Assembly (NCBI RefSeq): GCF_002211105.1
Contig: NZ_JPUA01000034.1
Location: 484,053 to 548,052 of the forward strand
Length of the DNA stretch: 64,000 bases
Direction: 5' to 3'
Origin: Halomonas campaniensis
GTDB lineage: Bacteria; Pseudomonadota; Gammaproteobacteria; Pseudomonadales; Halomonadaceae
Positions within the stretch are counted from its first letter, which is position 1. Each line of letters opens with the position of its first letter. The notes under the pieces are model-generated. The model was not told the origin of the DNA. It saw only the letters and a program-made list of their open reading frames with translations, and made no database searches. The translations under genes were made by a program, and so were the position numbers. Of this stretch, positions 18,697-26,847 are shown piece by piece.

Positions 18697-20382
18697 ATGA
18701 CAACAAAAACTCGCCCCTTGCCGCGTACCGGGGGAAAAGTACTGGTTGACCAGCTTCTTATACACGGTGCTGATAGTGGCTACTGTGTGCCCGGAGAGAG
18801 CTACCTGGAAGTGCTCGATGCGCTTTATGATCAGCGTGAACATTTCACCCTCTACAATGCGCGGCACGAGGCTGGAGCGGCGAATATGGCCGAGGCTTAT
18901 GGCAAGCTGACGGGGCGCCCCGGTATATGCCTGGTGACACGCGGGCCTGGCGCTTGCCATGCCGCTATTGGCGTTCATATTGCCCAGCAGGATTCGACGC
19001 CTATGATCCTGCTGATCGGCCAGGTCGACCGCAACTCTATGGATCGAGAGGCGTTTCAGGAAATCGACTACCGGGTGATGTTCGGCGGTGTCGCCAAGTG
19101 GGTTGCGCAGATAGAGGATGCGAGCCGCATTCCCGAATACATGGCGCGCGCCTTTCGGGTGGCAACGTCAGGCCGCCCAGGCCCGGTGGTGCTGGCGTTA
19201 CCAGAGGATATGCTAACCGATATCGTCGAAGTCGAAGACGCTGTTCCCTACACGCCGTCAAGGCCGGGCATTGCCGTGGAGGAAATCGAGAAAATCGCTG
19301 CCCTGGTCTCCCGTGCCGAACGTCCGATGATGTTGGTCGGTGGATCGGGCTGGACGGATGAGTCCTGTGTGCAGATACGCAGCTTCGCTGAAACTAACGG
19401 TATTCCCGTCGCCTGCTCATTTCGCCGCCAGGATATAATGGACAATGCCTCAGACTGCTATGTCGGTGATTTCGGTACCGCCGTGGTGCCGTCACTGATT
19501 AAGCGCCTTGCTGAGGCGGATCTGCTGTTGGTCGTCGGAGCCCGGCTCGGCGAGATGACTACCCGAACATATACTACGCTGGCGTCTCCTACTCCCAGCC
19601 AAACGCTGATACACGTGCATATTGACCCGGATGAGATAGGCCGTGTGTTTAGCCCGGCGCTGGGCGTTGTTTCGGCCCCTGATAAGCTGGCTGCAGCGTT
19701 AGCCGCTCACGACTGGGGGCAGCGCAGCCGCTGGAGTGAGTGGTGCAAAACGTTGCGAGATGAGTATCTTGCCGATATTTTGCCTCCGTCACACGATTAC
19801 CCGCTCGATATGGGCGCGGCAATGCATGCGTTGCGCGATAGCTTGCCGAAGGAGTGTATTGTCACTCTGGACGCCGGAAACCATACCGGATGGGCGCAGC
19901 GCTTTTTGGCCTACCAGCGTCCTGGTCGGATTATTGGCTCAACCTGCGGTGCGATGGGGTATTCAGTACCTGCCGCCGTGGCGGCTTCTCTACGCGAGCC
20001 CGATAAGTGTGTACTGGCGTTTGTCGGCGACGGCGGCTTTATGATGAGCGGTGTTGAAATCGCCACTGCCGTACAGCATGGCGGACGGCCCATCGTGCTG
20101 CTATTTAACAACGGTACTTACGGCACGATTCGCATGCACCAGGAGCGTGAACATCCTAATCGCGTTTCGGGAACCGATCTGGTGAATCCAGACTTTGGCC
20201 AATTGGCAGCAGGGCTTGGCGCGCATTTCGAACGTGTTATCGATACGGCCGCTTTCAAGCCCGCTCTGGAGCGGGCCATGGCCTCGGGTCGCCCTGCCGT
20301 GATCGAGCTTGTGACTGACCCGGAACGGATTTCAACACGTACTACCGTCACAGCACTGCGTTCAGCTAAAGCTCGTTCATAA
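18697..20382 (+). CDS. Thiamine diphosphate-dependent enzyme, acetolactate synthase-like
   Basis: 561 residues with the three-domain ThDP layout. The N-terminal Pyr domain has the cofactor-activating glutamate E58 in NARHEAGAANMAEAYGK, followed by a central domain. The C-terminal PP domain has the metal/ThDP motif GDGGFMM...NNGTYG. It resembles the IlvB/benzoylformate decarboxylase group but has no small-subunit gene beside it, so biosynthetic acetolactate synthase is unlikely. It follows tctA-3 by 114 bp. It could act on a keto acid or aldehyde arising from a transported substrate. The reaction is unknown. Confidence 0.8.
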   Translation: MTTKTRPLPRTGGKVLVDQLLIHGADSGYCVPGESYLEVLDALYDQREHFTLYNARHEAGAANMAEAYGKLTGRPGICLVTRGPGACHAAIGVHIAQQDSTPMILLIGQVDRNSMDREAFQEIDYRVMFGGVAKWVAQIEDASRIPEYMARAFRVATSGRPGPVVLALPEDMLTDIVEVEDAVPYTPSRPGIAVEEIEKIAALVSRAERPMMLVGGSGWTDESCVQIRSFAETNGIPVACSFRRQDIMDNASDCYVGDFGTAVVPSLIKRLAEADLLLVVGARLGEMTTRTYTTLASPTPSQTLIHVHIDPDEIGRVFSPALGVVSAPDKLAAALAAHDWGQRSRWSEWCKTLRDEYLADILPPSHDYPLDMGAAMHALRDSLPKECIVTLDAGNHTGWAQRFLAYQRPGRIIGSTCGAMGYSVPAAVAASLREPDKCVLAFVGDGGFMMSGVEIATAVQHGGRPIVLLFNNGTYGTIRMHQEREHPNRVSGTDLVNPDFGQLAAGLGAHFERVIDTAAFKPALERAMASGRPAVIELVTDPERISTRTTVTALRSAKARS

Positions 20383-20419
20383 AGGAACCACTTTAAGAAG
20401 AGACCCGCTAATCAAGAAG

Positions 20420-20737
20420 TCAGTCTTTAAAGAAGGGGGCGGGGACAACAATCTTGTTTTCCTGGCTAATTAGATAACCGGCCTCGGCACTTTTCTTGAG
20501 ATAGGCGGCCCACTCTGGGTCGCTCTGCATAGCGGCGCGCCGCTGGCTACGGTCAGCGGCATCTTTGAACACCCAGATATGTACATAGGAGTTCACATTG
20601 CCGGTTTCGACCGGCCCGTATAGCAGAGGTTCGCCAAGGTGACGTTTTTGGATGGCCCAGCCATGCGCTTCGTAGAGCGCCATCTGTTTCTTCAACGTGC
20701 CAGGTGTGCAGGTATAGGTACGGTGGTCATACAGCAT
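20420..20737 (-). CDS. NIPSNAP family protein
   Basis: 105 residues, one ferredoxin-like alpha/beta domain of the NIPSNAP family (MLYDHRTYTCTPGTLKKQ, YVHIWVFKDAADRSQRRAAM, and WAAYLKKSAE near the C-terminus). Such proteins often sit beside sugar-acid or aromatic catabolic genes but have no firmly assigned reaction. AAGGAG precedes the ATG by 8 bases. It is convergent with the ThDP gene and has operator D upstream, so it probably belongs to the regulon. Confidence 0.82.
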   Translation of the reverse strand: MLYDHRTYTCTPGTLKKQMALYEAHGWAIQKRHLGEPLLYGPVETGNVNSYVHIWVFKDAADRSQRRAAMQSDPEWAAYLKKSAEAGYLISQENKIVVPAPFFKD

Positions 20738-20884
20738 GGTGATACTCCTTGGTGATTACTCTATTAAGGGCTGCGGGCTATCCACCCAAGGTGGCGCTAT
20801 GCAAGTAAAGAACCTTGTGTGATCTCGCCGGTATGAGGGTTACGTTAAGCCTTATTGCCTTTGGTTCCCTCTATCAATCACATG

Positions 20885-20902
20885 TTGTATTACATCATAC
20901 AA
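20885..20902 (-). promoter_or_regulatory. Operator D of the aldarate regulon (between NIPSNAP gene and gntR)
   Basis: On the minus strand TTGTATGATGTAATACAA is the best palindrome of the set: the TTGTAT/ATACAA arms are perfect. It lies about 148 bp before the NIPSNAP start. Confidence 0.7.
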
Positions 20903-21005
20903 AACTGCAACAAAAAGCATGCACCGATTGCGCCATAAGCAAGGGGGGTAAGGTATATGAGACCGTAATGTTGATGAGCTGATTTTTATCAAAGTGCTAC
21001 TTTAA

Positions 21006-21012
21006 CTTTGGT
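21006..21012 (+). promoter_or_regulatory. CTTTGGT element, 60 bp upstream of operator E
   Basis: It is the fourth copy of the spaced heptamer. The GCTTGC seen at gudD-1 and kdgD is also kept here, 35 bp before the operator. The whole module is shifted by one base against the others. Confidence 0.5.
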
Positions 21013-21065
21013 TCGGATTTCGTTAGTTATGCTTGCTTGGCACAATAATAAGGCCTATTTTTTTC

Positions 21066-21083
21066 TTGTATGATGTGTTGTAT
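21066..21083 (+). promoter_or_regulatory. Operator E of the aldarate regulon (upstream of gntR)
   Basis: TTGTATGATGTGTTGTAT keeps the left half of the consensus exactly but the right half is degenerate. It lies 151 bp before the gntR start. Confidence 0.5.
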
Positions 21084-21188
21084 CTAGCATGAAAAAATAT
21101 TCGTCGTTACTCGTGATGGCATTAAAAATAGAAAACAGGCTGCCTGGGGTCATTCAGAAGCCATTTATTGGCACTTCCAAGACCTAGG

Positions 21189-21206
21189 TTGTACGATATA
21201 ATACAA
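21189..21206 (+). promoter_or_regulatory. Operator F, overlapping a -10 box, before gntR
   Basis: TTGTACGATATAATACAA has perfect TTGTA/TACAA arms and contains TATAAT at 21197-21202. This is a likely -10 hexamer just before the gntR ATG. A repressor bound here would shut its own promoter. Confidence 0.7.
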
Positions 21207-21233
21207 CTTGGATATTAATGAAGGATAGCTTCC

Positions 21234-21992
21234 ATGGTCAAAACCAGCGCAGCGGCATCTGCCCTAAAACCGCTTCAAATAAGTAAAGTGACACAACAGG
21301 GAAGCTTGTCCGTGCACGTGGCCGACCAGTTGGAAGCGTTGATCACGCAGGGCAAAGTCGCGGTAGGAGAGAAGCTGCCTACTGAGAATAGCCTGTGTGA
21401 CTCCTTTGGCGTTAGCCGCACTGTGATCCGTGAAGCGATTACCCACCTTAAGTCTCTGGGGCTGGTGGAAACCCGGCGAGGCGTAGGCACATCAGTGCTG
21501 CGCTCTTCCACAGTAGAGGCGCGTCCTGCAGAACGCATTAACCCCACTACTGTGGAAGATATCTTGCACCTGCTAGAACTGCGGCTAACCTTAGAGCCAG
21601 CGGCGGCGGAACTGGCCGCCTTACGCCACGACGATGAAGATCGTCAGCGGCTGGAGGCGCAGCACCTTGCCTTTAGTAATGCCTGTACTGCAAAAACCCA
21701 AGCCCGTGAAGAGGATTATCTGTTTCACTTTGCGATTGCCACGGCGACCAAAAATCCCTTTTTCCAATCTTTTTACAAGCAGTGGAGCCAGAGCGTGATT
21801 CCCCGCGCCAAACTGCTAAGTATTGATATTAACCCGATCTCCTCCGAGCGCTATTTAGAGCGAGTTCAGGAAGAGCACAGCTATATTCTTGAAGCTATTC
21901 TTTCCCGCGATGCGCAGGCTGCCCGTGAAACAATGTTTCAGCATCTTAACCGGGCGCGCAACACCTATGGCCAATATCGTGGGCAGAAGTAA
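21234..21992 (+). CDS. GntR-family transcriptional regulator, FadR/FCD subfamily
   Basis: 252 residues. The N-terminal winged helix (residues about 20-88) has VAVGEKLPTENSLCDSFGVSRTVIREAITHLKSLGLVETRRG, and a C-terminal FCD helical effector domain (about 100-245) follows. Subfamily members sense small acids, often through a bound metal. It lies 63 bp before the semialdehyde dehydrogenase and amid three copies of the operator. It is therefore the prime candidate for the aldarate repressor, probably released by an aldarate or 5-keto-4-deoxyglucarate. Confidence 0.9.
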   Translation: MVKTSAAASALKPLQISKVTQQGSLSVHVADQLEALITQGKVAVGEKLPTENSLCDSFGVSRTVIREAITHLKSLGLVETRRGVGTSVLRSSTVEARPAERINPTTVEDILHLLELRLTLEPAAAELAALRHDDEDRQRLEAQHLAFSNACTAKTQAREEDYLFHFAIATATKNPFFQSFYKQWSQSVIPRAKLLSIDINPISSERYLERVQEEHSYILEAILSRDAQAARETMFQHLNRARNTYGQYRGQK

Positions 21993-22055
21993 CGCGCACA
22001 GTAGCAATGCGACACGGGCGACCAGTGATATCACTGACCATTTAAGGAGCGATGT

Positions 22056-23630
22056 ATGACAATGCGAGGCGAAATGCTGATTGGGCAACAATCAGTGACC
22101 GGGACTCAAGCCAACATTCAAGCGGTTAACCCTGCTACCGGCGAAAAGCTAGAGCCCATTTATGTCGGCGGCAGTCGTGCGCATGTTGAGCAAGCCTGCG
22201 AGCTAGCTGAAACGGCCTATGCTATCTACCGCGAAACGTCCCTCGAAGAGCGCGCTACGTTTTTAGAAACCATTGCCAGTGAAATTGAAGCGATTGGTAG
22301 TGAGCTGATTGAGCGCGCCATGGCCGAAACGGGCCTGCCCCAGGCGCGCATTGAAGGCGAGCGGGGCAGAACCTGCGGGCAACTGCGGTTATTCGCTTCC
22401 GTTGTTCGTGCCGGAGAGTGGTTAGATGTGCGTATTGATCCGGCGATGCCGGATCGTCAGCCGCTGCCGCGTGCTGACCTGCGTCAGCGCCATATCGCTC
22501 TGGGGCCTGTCGCTGTATTCGGCGCCAGCAATTTCCCGCTAGCATTTTCCGTTGCTGGGGGGGATACCGCTTCGGCCCTAGCGGCTGGCTGCCCGGTAGT
22601 GGTAAAAGGCCACTCTGCACACCCAGGCACTTCCGAGCTTGTTGGTAAGGCGATTCAAAAAGCCGTGAAAGCCTGCCAGTTACCAGAAGGCGTATTCTCG
22701 CTACTGTTTGGTGCCGGTAACGAAATTGGCCAGGCGCTGGTCGATGACCCTCGCATTCAAGCGGTTGGTTTCACCGGTTCGCGCAGCGGTGGTACAGCGC
22801 TGATGAGAACCGCCCAAGCGCGGCCTCAGCCGATTCCGGTTTACGCTGAGATGAGCAGTATTAACCCCGTCTTCTTGCTACCGGCCGCCCTTAAAGCGCG
22901 TGGTAAAGCGCTGGGAGAAGCCTTTGTGGGCTCTCTCAATATGGGCGCGGGTCAGTTCTGTACCAATCCTGGCCTGGTGATTGCGGTAAAAGGCCCTGAG
23001 TTGGATGCCTTCATTGAAGCCGCGCGAGGCGCCGTGAAAGCCAGCGGTTCGCAGACAATGCTGACGCCGGGTATTCACCGTGCTTATCAAGAGGGCGTAG
23101 CCAGCCTGAGCAGCGCCGGCAAGGTGCGTGAAATTGCCCGTGGCCAGACTGGCAGCGACTATCAGTGCCAGACAGGCTTGTTTGCCGCGTCAGCGAGCGA
23201 TTTCCTCGCATCTGAAGCGCTGCAAGCGGAGGTGTTCGGTGCCAGCTCGTTGATAGTTGAGTGCGAAGATGCGGCGGAAGTAAAACGTGTTGCTGAACAG
23301 CTTGAGGGACAGCTAACCGCCACGCTACATATGGACGACGCGGATATTGATGCCGCCAAAGCGTTACTGCCCACCCTGGAGCGTAAAGCTGGGCGCATCC
23401 TTGCCAACGGTTGGCCCACCGGTGTCGAGGTGTGCCATGCCATGGTGCACGGCGGCCCGTTCCCGGCTACCTCTGATTCGCGCACGACCTCTGTGGGTTC
23501 GGCAGCCATTCACCGTTTCCTACGGCCGGTATGTTACCAGTCCCTGCCAGAAGGCTTGCTGCCCGATGCTCTCAAAGAGGGCAACCCGCTTAAAGTATCG
23601 CGGTTAGTGGACGGCAAACGCGAGCTGTAA
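22056..23630 (+). CDS. Alpha-ketoglutarate semialdehyde dehydrogenase (2,5-dioxovalerate dehydrogenase)
   Basis: It oxidises 2,5-dioxopentanoate to 2-oxoglutarate, the last step of the pathway. 524 residues of the aldehyde dehydrogenase superfamily, in the NADP-type branch used for sugar-acid pathways. The catalytic Cys lies in [12 protein letters not shown], the general-base region is [15 protein letters not shown], and the cofactor site is [29 protein letters not shown] lies 6 bases before the ATG. It is co-transcribed with the regulator and followed by a terminator at 23668. Confidence 0.93.
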   Translation: MTMRGEMLIGQQSVTGTQANIQAVNPATGEKLEPIYVGGSRAHVEQACELAETAYAIYRETSLEERATFLETIASEIEAIGSELIERAMAETGLPQARIEGERGRTCGQLRLFASVVRAGEWLDVRIDPAMPDRQPLPRADLRQRHIALGPVAVFGASNFPLAFSVAGGDTASALAAGCPVVVKGHSAHPGTSELVGKAIQKAVKACQLPEGVFSLLFGAGNEIGQALVDDPRIQAVGFTGSRSGGTALMRTAQARPQPIPVYAEMSSINPVFLLPAALKARGKALGEAFVGSLNMGAGQFCTNPGLVIAVKGPELDAFIEAARGAVKASGSQTMLTPGIHRAYQEGVASLSSAGKVREIARGQTGSDYQCQTGLFAASASDFLASEALQAEVFGASSLIVECEDAAEVKRVAEQLEGQLTATLHMDDADIDAAKALLPTLERKAGRILANGWPTGVEVCHAMVHGGPFPATSDSRTTSVGSAAIHRFLRPVCYQSLPEGLLPDALKEGNPLKVSRLVDGKREL

Positions 23631-23667
23631 TTAACGGGTGGTTACTCTAAATAGTTGTATTTTTCTA

Positions 23668-23689
23668 GCGGCCTTCGGGCCGCTTTTTT
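23668..23689 (+). terminator. Intrinsic terminator after the semialdehyde dehydrogenase
   Basis: GCGGCC, TTCG tetraloop, GGCCGC and a T run lie 38 bp after the stop codon. It marks the right end of the aldarate locus. Confidence 0.92.
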
Positions 23690-23826
23690 ATGCACTATGC
23701 TTGGGGGCTAATTCAAAAACTGTCTAGACTGACTGGCAGGGTTCTAACCCTTAGTGAGCCAACTTAGCACGTCGGGTCAGGGCAAATACTCACGTGTAAA
23801 CAAGAAACCAATTGGAGAGTATGCCC

Positions 23827-25317
23827 ATGGAGACCCTTGAACTACTCATTGCCCCCCTGCGCGATGGTCTCTATGCCATCATGATGCCGGTCAGTAACTT
23901 TATCTGGAGCTATATTCTTGTCTATCTGCTGCTAGGCGCTGGTCTGCTGTTTACCATTATGACTCGGGGTATGCAGTTCCGTATGTTCAGGCATATGGCC
24001 TATGTGACGTTCACCGCGCGCGGTGCCGGAGATGGCGTTAGCGGCTTTCAGGCATTTGCCACCTCCATGGCGGCACGGGTCGGCACCGGTAATCTCGCCG
24101 GGGTGGCGCTGGCGCTGTGGATTGGCGGGCCGGGGGCAATTTTCTGGATGTGGGTCACGGCGCTACTGGGTTTCGCCACGGCGTTTATCGAATCGACCCT
24201 GGCCCAGGTCTATAAGCATCGCAATGAAGATGGCGTATTTCGCGGCGGGCCAGCCTACTACATTGAACGCTGCCTGGGGTGGCGTTGGCTCGGCGCGCTG
24301 TTTGCGGTATTTCTGATCATTGCTTACGGCTTAGCGTTTAACGCTGCCCAGTCCAATACCATTGCGCAAGGTATGAACGGCGCCTTTGGCATACCCAATT
24401 GGCTTACCGGCGTGGTGATTGCCATCCTGGCAGGCTCGGTTATTTATGGCGGCCTCAAATCGGTGGCGCGCACCGCCGAGAAGATCGTCCCTGCAATGGC
24501 GATTGCGTATCTGCTGGTGGCGCTATGGATCCTGTTGACCAATCTGCCAGCAGTGCCCGATATGCTCTCGCTGATAGTGATGAGTGCCTTTGGCTTTGGC
24601 CCTGCGGTGGGTGGTGCTGCGGGCTACGCGATTAAAGCGGCGATGGAGAATGGCGTCAAGCGCGGCCTGTTTTCCAATGAGGCGGGCATGGGGTCAACGC
24701 CTAATGCGGCGGCCCAAGCGACGGTCAAACACCCGGCAGCCCAGGGGCTGGTGCAATCCTTTGGGGTATTTGTCGATACCATCGTTATCTGTAGCTGCAC
24801 GGCGGTGGTGATTCTGCTCTCCGGCGTTTACGAGCGGCTGATGTCGGAGTCGCCGGGCGACAGCATCGAAGGTATTCAGCTTACTCAGGATGCCATGGTC
24901 GACCATCTAGGTGGCTTCGGGGAGATATTTATCGCCTTGGCGATACTGTTTTTTGCATTTACCTCCATTTTGGCTAACTTCTCGTTCTCATCGGTGAATA
25001 TCGAATTTCTATTTCGTCGTCATGCCGCAAAGGCGGTAAGCTTATTTAAGGTGATTATTATCGCTATGGTGCTGCTGGGTTCTGTCGCTGAACTGAGCGT
25101 GGTATGGGACTTTGCCGACCTGGCCATGGGGCTAATGGCAACTACTAACCTGTTTGCCATTTTGATCATGGGGCCAATTGCCGTAGCCGTGCTGAAAGAT
25201 TATGAGCGTCAGCGCCGCGACGGTATTAAAGAGCCGATATTTGATCCGGCCATTCTCAAACGTCCCGAGCTGGTAGATGCGGATGTGTGGCCCGTGAAAG
25301 AGGCAAAAGACGAGTAG
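23827..25317 (+). CDS. Sodium:alanine (amino acid) symporter, AGCS family
   Basis: About 496 residues with ten or more membrane segments. AGCS hallmarks are visible: GFQAFATSMAARVGTGNLAGVA, IGGPGAIFWMWVTALLGFATAFIESTLAQVYK, and GLFSNEAGMGSTPNAAA. It imports alanine/glycine-type amino acids with sodium at the inner membrane. GGAG is 9 bases before the ATG at 23827 but only 3 before the ATG at 23821. It is separated from the aldarate genes by a terminator, so it is probably independent. Confidence 0.9.
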   Translation: METLELLIAPLRDGLYAIMMPVSNFIWSYILVYLLLGAGLLFTIMTRGMQFRMFRHMAYVTFTARGAGDGVSGFQAFATSMAARVGTGNLAGVALALWIGGPGAIFWMWVTALLGFATAFIESTLAQVYKHRNEDGVFRGGPAYYIERCLGWRWLGALFAVFLIIAYGLAFNAAQSNTIAQGMNGAFGIPNWLTGVVIAILAGSVIYGGLKSVARTAEKIVPAMAIAYLLVALWILLTNLPAVPDMLSLIVMSAFGFGPAVGGAAGYAIKAAMENGVKRGLFSNEAGMGSTPNAAAQATVKHPAAQGLVQSFGVFVDTIVICSCTAVVILLSGVYERLMSESPGDSIEGIQLTQDAMVDHLGGFGEIFIALAILFFAFTSILANFSFSSVNIEFLFRRHAAKAVSLFKVIIIAMVLLGSVAELSVVWDFADLAMGLMATTNLFAILIMGPIAVAVLKDYERQRRDGIKEPIFDPAILKRPELVDADVWPVKEAKDE

Positions 25318-25321
25318 GGAG

Positions 25322-26710
25322 CTAACTCGCTGCTTCAATAAACGCTTGCGCCCTTGGGTCTTGTATATAGGCGACGTTGAGCCGGAGCCAGGGCGTTGGC
25401 TGATGATCGGCAAAAAATAGATGCCCCGGCGATAGCGTGATTTCCCACCGGTTAGCCAGTTCAGTCAGGGTTTCAGGGGCGATGGCTGCCGGTGGTTTCG
25501 CCCACACAAACATCCCGCCAGCCGGTTGGGTATACACCTCCCAACCGGCATTTTTCAGCATCGTCAGTGCCATCGCCATTTGATTAGCGAGCTTGATACG
25601 CAGCCGCTCGGTGAGCTTTCGGTAGCTGCCGTTTTGCAGCAGGGTGGTGACGACCTGCTCAGCAAACCGCGAAGCGGAGATGCTGGTCAACATCTTGATA
25701 TCTACTAGGCGTTGCACCCAAGCCACGGGCGCGGCGACAAAGCCTACCCGTAGTGAAGAGGAGAGGCTTTTCGAAAAGCTGCCCAGGTAGAACACCCGGC
25801 TCAAACCGTCTAGCGCTGCCAAGCGGGTGGTGGGGGTGTGCTGAAAATCCGCGTAGATATCGTCTTCAATAATCTGAAAATCGTGTTGCTCGGCGAGCTG
25901 TAACACTCGGTGCGCCACCGCCGGGGTGAGCGTGCTGCCCGTGGGGTTGTGAAAAACGCTGTTGATGTAGAACAGCTTTGGGCGGTGCTGGGCCAACAAC
26001 ACCTCCAAGCGCTTGATATCAGGCCCATCGGCTAATCGCGGCACGCCAATCACGCGGATTCGCTGTAAGTGCAGCAGGCCGAACAGATTGTAATAGCCCG
26101 GTGATTCCACGAAGACCACATCGCCAGGCTCTAGCAGCATCCGCACCAGCAGATCCAGCGAATGGCTGCCGCCTCCGGTCATCACGATCTGCTGGGCGTC
26201 CGCAGTAATCGCCAGTGGGCGCAGGCGTTCCTGGATTAAACCGCGTAAATCCTGCGGCCCTTGAGGTGTGCTGTACTCGAAAATCCCCGAACGGCTTTTA
26301 CGCGCCACTTGGCGAATGGCGTGAGTGAGGTCATCGCCTTCTCGCCAGTCGCTGGGCAGCCAGCCGCAGCCCAGCTTGAGCGTGTGCTCATTGGCACTGA
26401 AAAGCCCCCATAGCCCGTTGGTGACCTCTTCCAATCCGCTCGTAGCTGCGGGTTGTGATACCAGTGCTGCTGCGCTATCCGCCACATAAAAACCTGAACC
26501 GGGTTGTGAGCGCACTAAGCCAGAAGCGACAAGCCGTTCGTAAGCTTCAATCACCGCATTACGGCTGATGTGGTGGGTGGCGGCTAAGCGACGAATAGAG
26601 GGTAAGCGACGGCCACCGCCTGCACCGTGCGCGGTAATCCAAGCGCGAATGCCTGCTTCGAGCTGCTGGGCGATGGGCGTCGTGGCGTGCCGATTAACCT
26701 CTAGTTTCAT
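25322..26710 (-). CDS. MocR/PdxR-type regulator (GntR helix-turn-helix fused to aminotransferase domain)
   Basis: About 462 residues. An N-terminal GntR winged helix (residues about 5-75: PIAQQLEAGIRAWI, LPSIRRLAATHHISRNAVIEAYERL) is fused to a fold-type I aminotransferase-like domain with the PLP lysine in YLGSFSKSLSSSLRVGF. Such regulators bind PLP, or PLP with an amino acid, and control vitamin B6, GABA, taurine or export genes. The ATG at 26710 is preferred to the TTG at 26731. It is divergent from an MFS gene that it probably controls. Confidence 0.9.
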   Translation of the reverse strand: MKLEVNRHATTPIAQQLEAGIRAWITAHGAGGGRRLPSIRRLAATHHISRNAVIEAYERLVASGLVRSQPGSGFYVADSAAALVSQPAATSGLEEVTNGLWGLFSANEHTLKLGCGWLPSDWREGDDLTHAIRQVARKSRSGIFEYSTPQGPQDLRGLIQERLRPLAITADAQQIVMTGGGSHSLDLLVRMLLEPGDVVFVESPGYYNLFGLLHLQRIRVIGVPRLADGPDIKRLEVLLAQHRPKLFYINSVFHNPTGSTLTPAVAHRVLQLAEQHDFQIIEDDIYADFQHTPTTRLAALDGLSRVFYLGSFSKSLSSSLRVGFVAAPVAWVQRLVDIKMLTSISASRFAEQVVTTLLQNGSYRKLTERLRIKLANQMAMALTMLKNAGWEVYTQPAGGMFVWAKPPAAIAPETLTELANRWEITLSPGHLFFADHQPTPWLRLNVAYIQDPRAQAFIEAAS

Positions 26711-26782
26711 AACGTGGCCTATGGCTTTCAACTGTTCGCTAAAAAGGCGGAACAGTGTCTGGAAAGTGGAGGTTAAGTGTAT

Positions 26783-26801
26783 CTTACCGCTGAGCGGTAA
26801 G
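26783..26801. promoter_or_regulatory. Perfect palindrome between mocR-like and MFS genes
   Basis: CTTACCGCTGAGCGGTAAG has 8-bp arms around TGA. It lies in the divergent promoter region, about 75 bp from the regulator ATG and 47 bp from the MFS ATG. It is a candidate operator. Confidence 0.55.
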
Positions 26802-26847
26802 CGTGGGAGGGTAGCGGTTCAATGACTTACTTATTTAGGACTTAGCT

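Larger units (their letters stand above)
20738..21233. other. Control region between the NIPSNAP gene and gntR, 496 bp
   Basis: No ORF is seen. The stretch contains operators D, E and F and a CTTTGGT element at 21006. A further CTTTGGT at 20859 lies 26 bp before operator D, a spacing unlike the others. Confidence 0.6.

Noticed and set aside
18697..20382. Biosynthetic acetolactate synthase (IlvB/IlvG) as the product
   Set aside because: No regulatory subunit gene is adjacent and the context is sugar-acid catabolism, so only the broader ThDP family is claimed.
23690..23810. Glycine or other riboswitch before the AGCS symporter gene
   Set aside because: Only a small GGGTT/AACCC hairpin is seen; the conserved core segments of the glycine riboswitch are not present.
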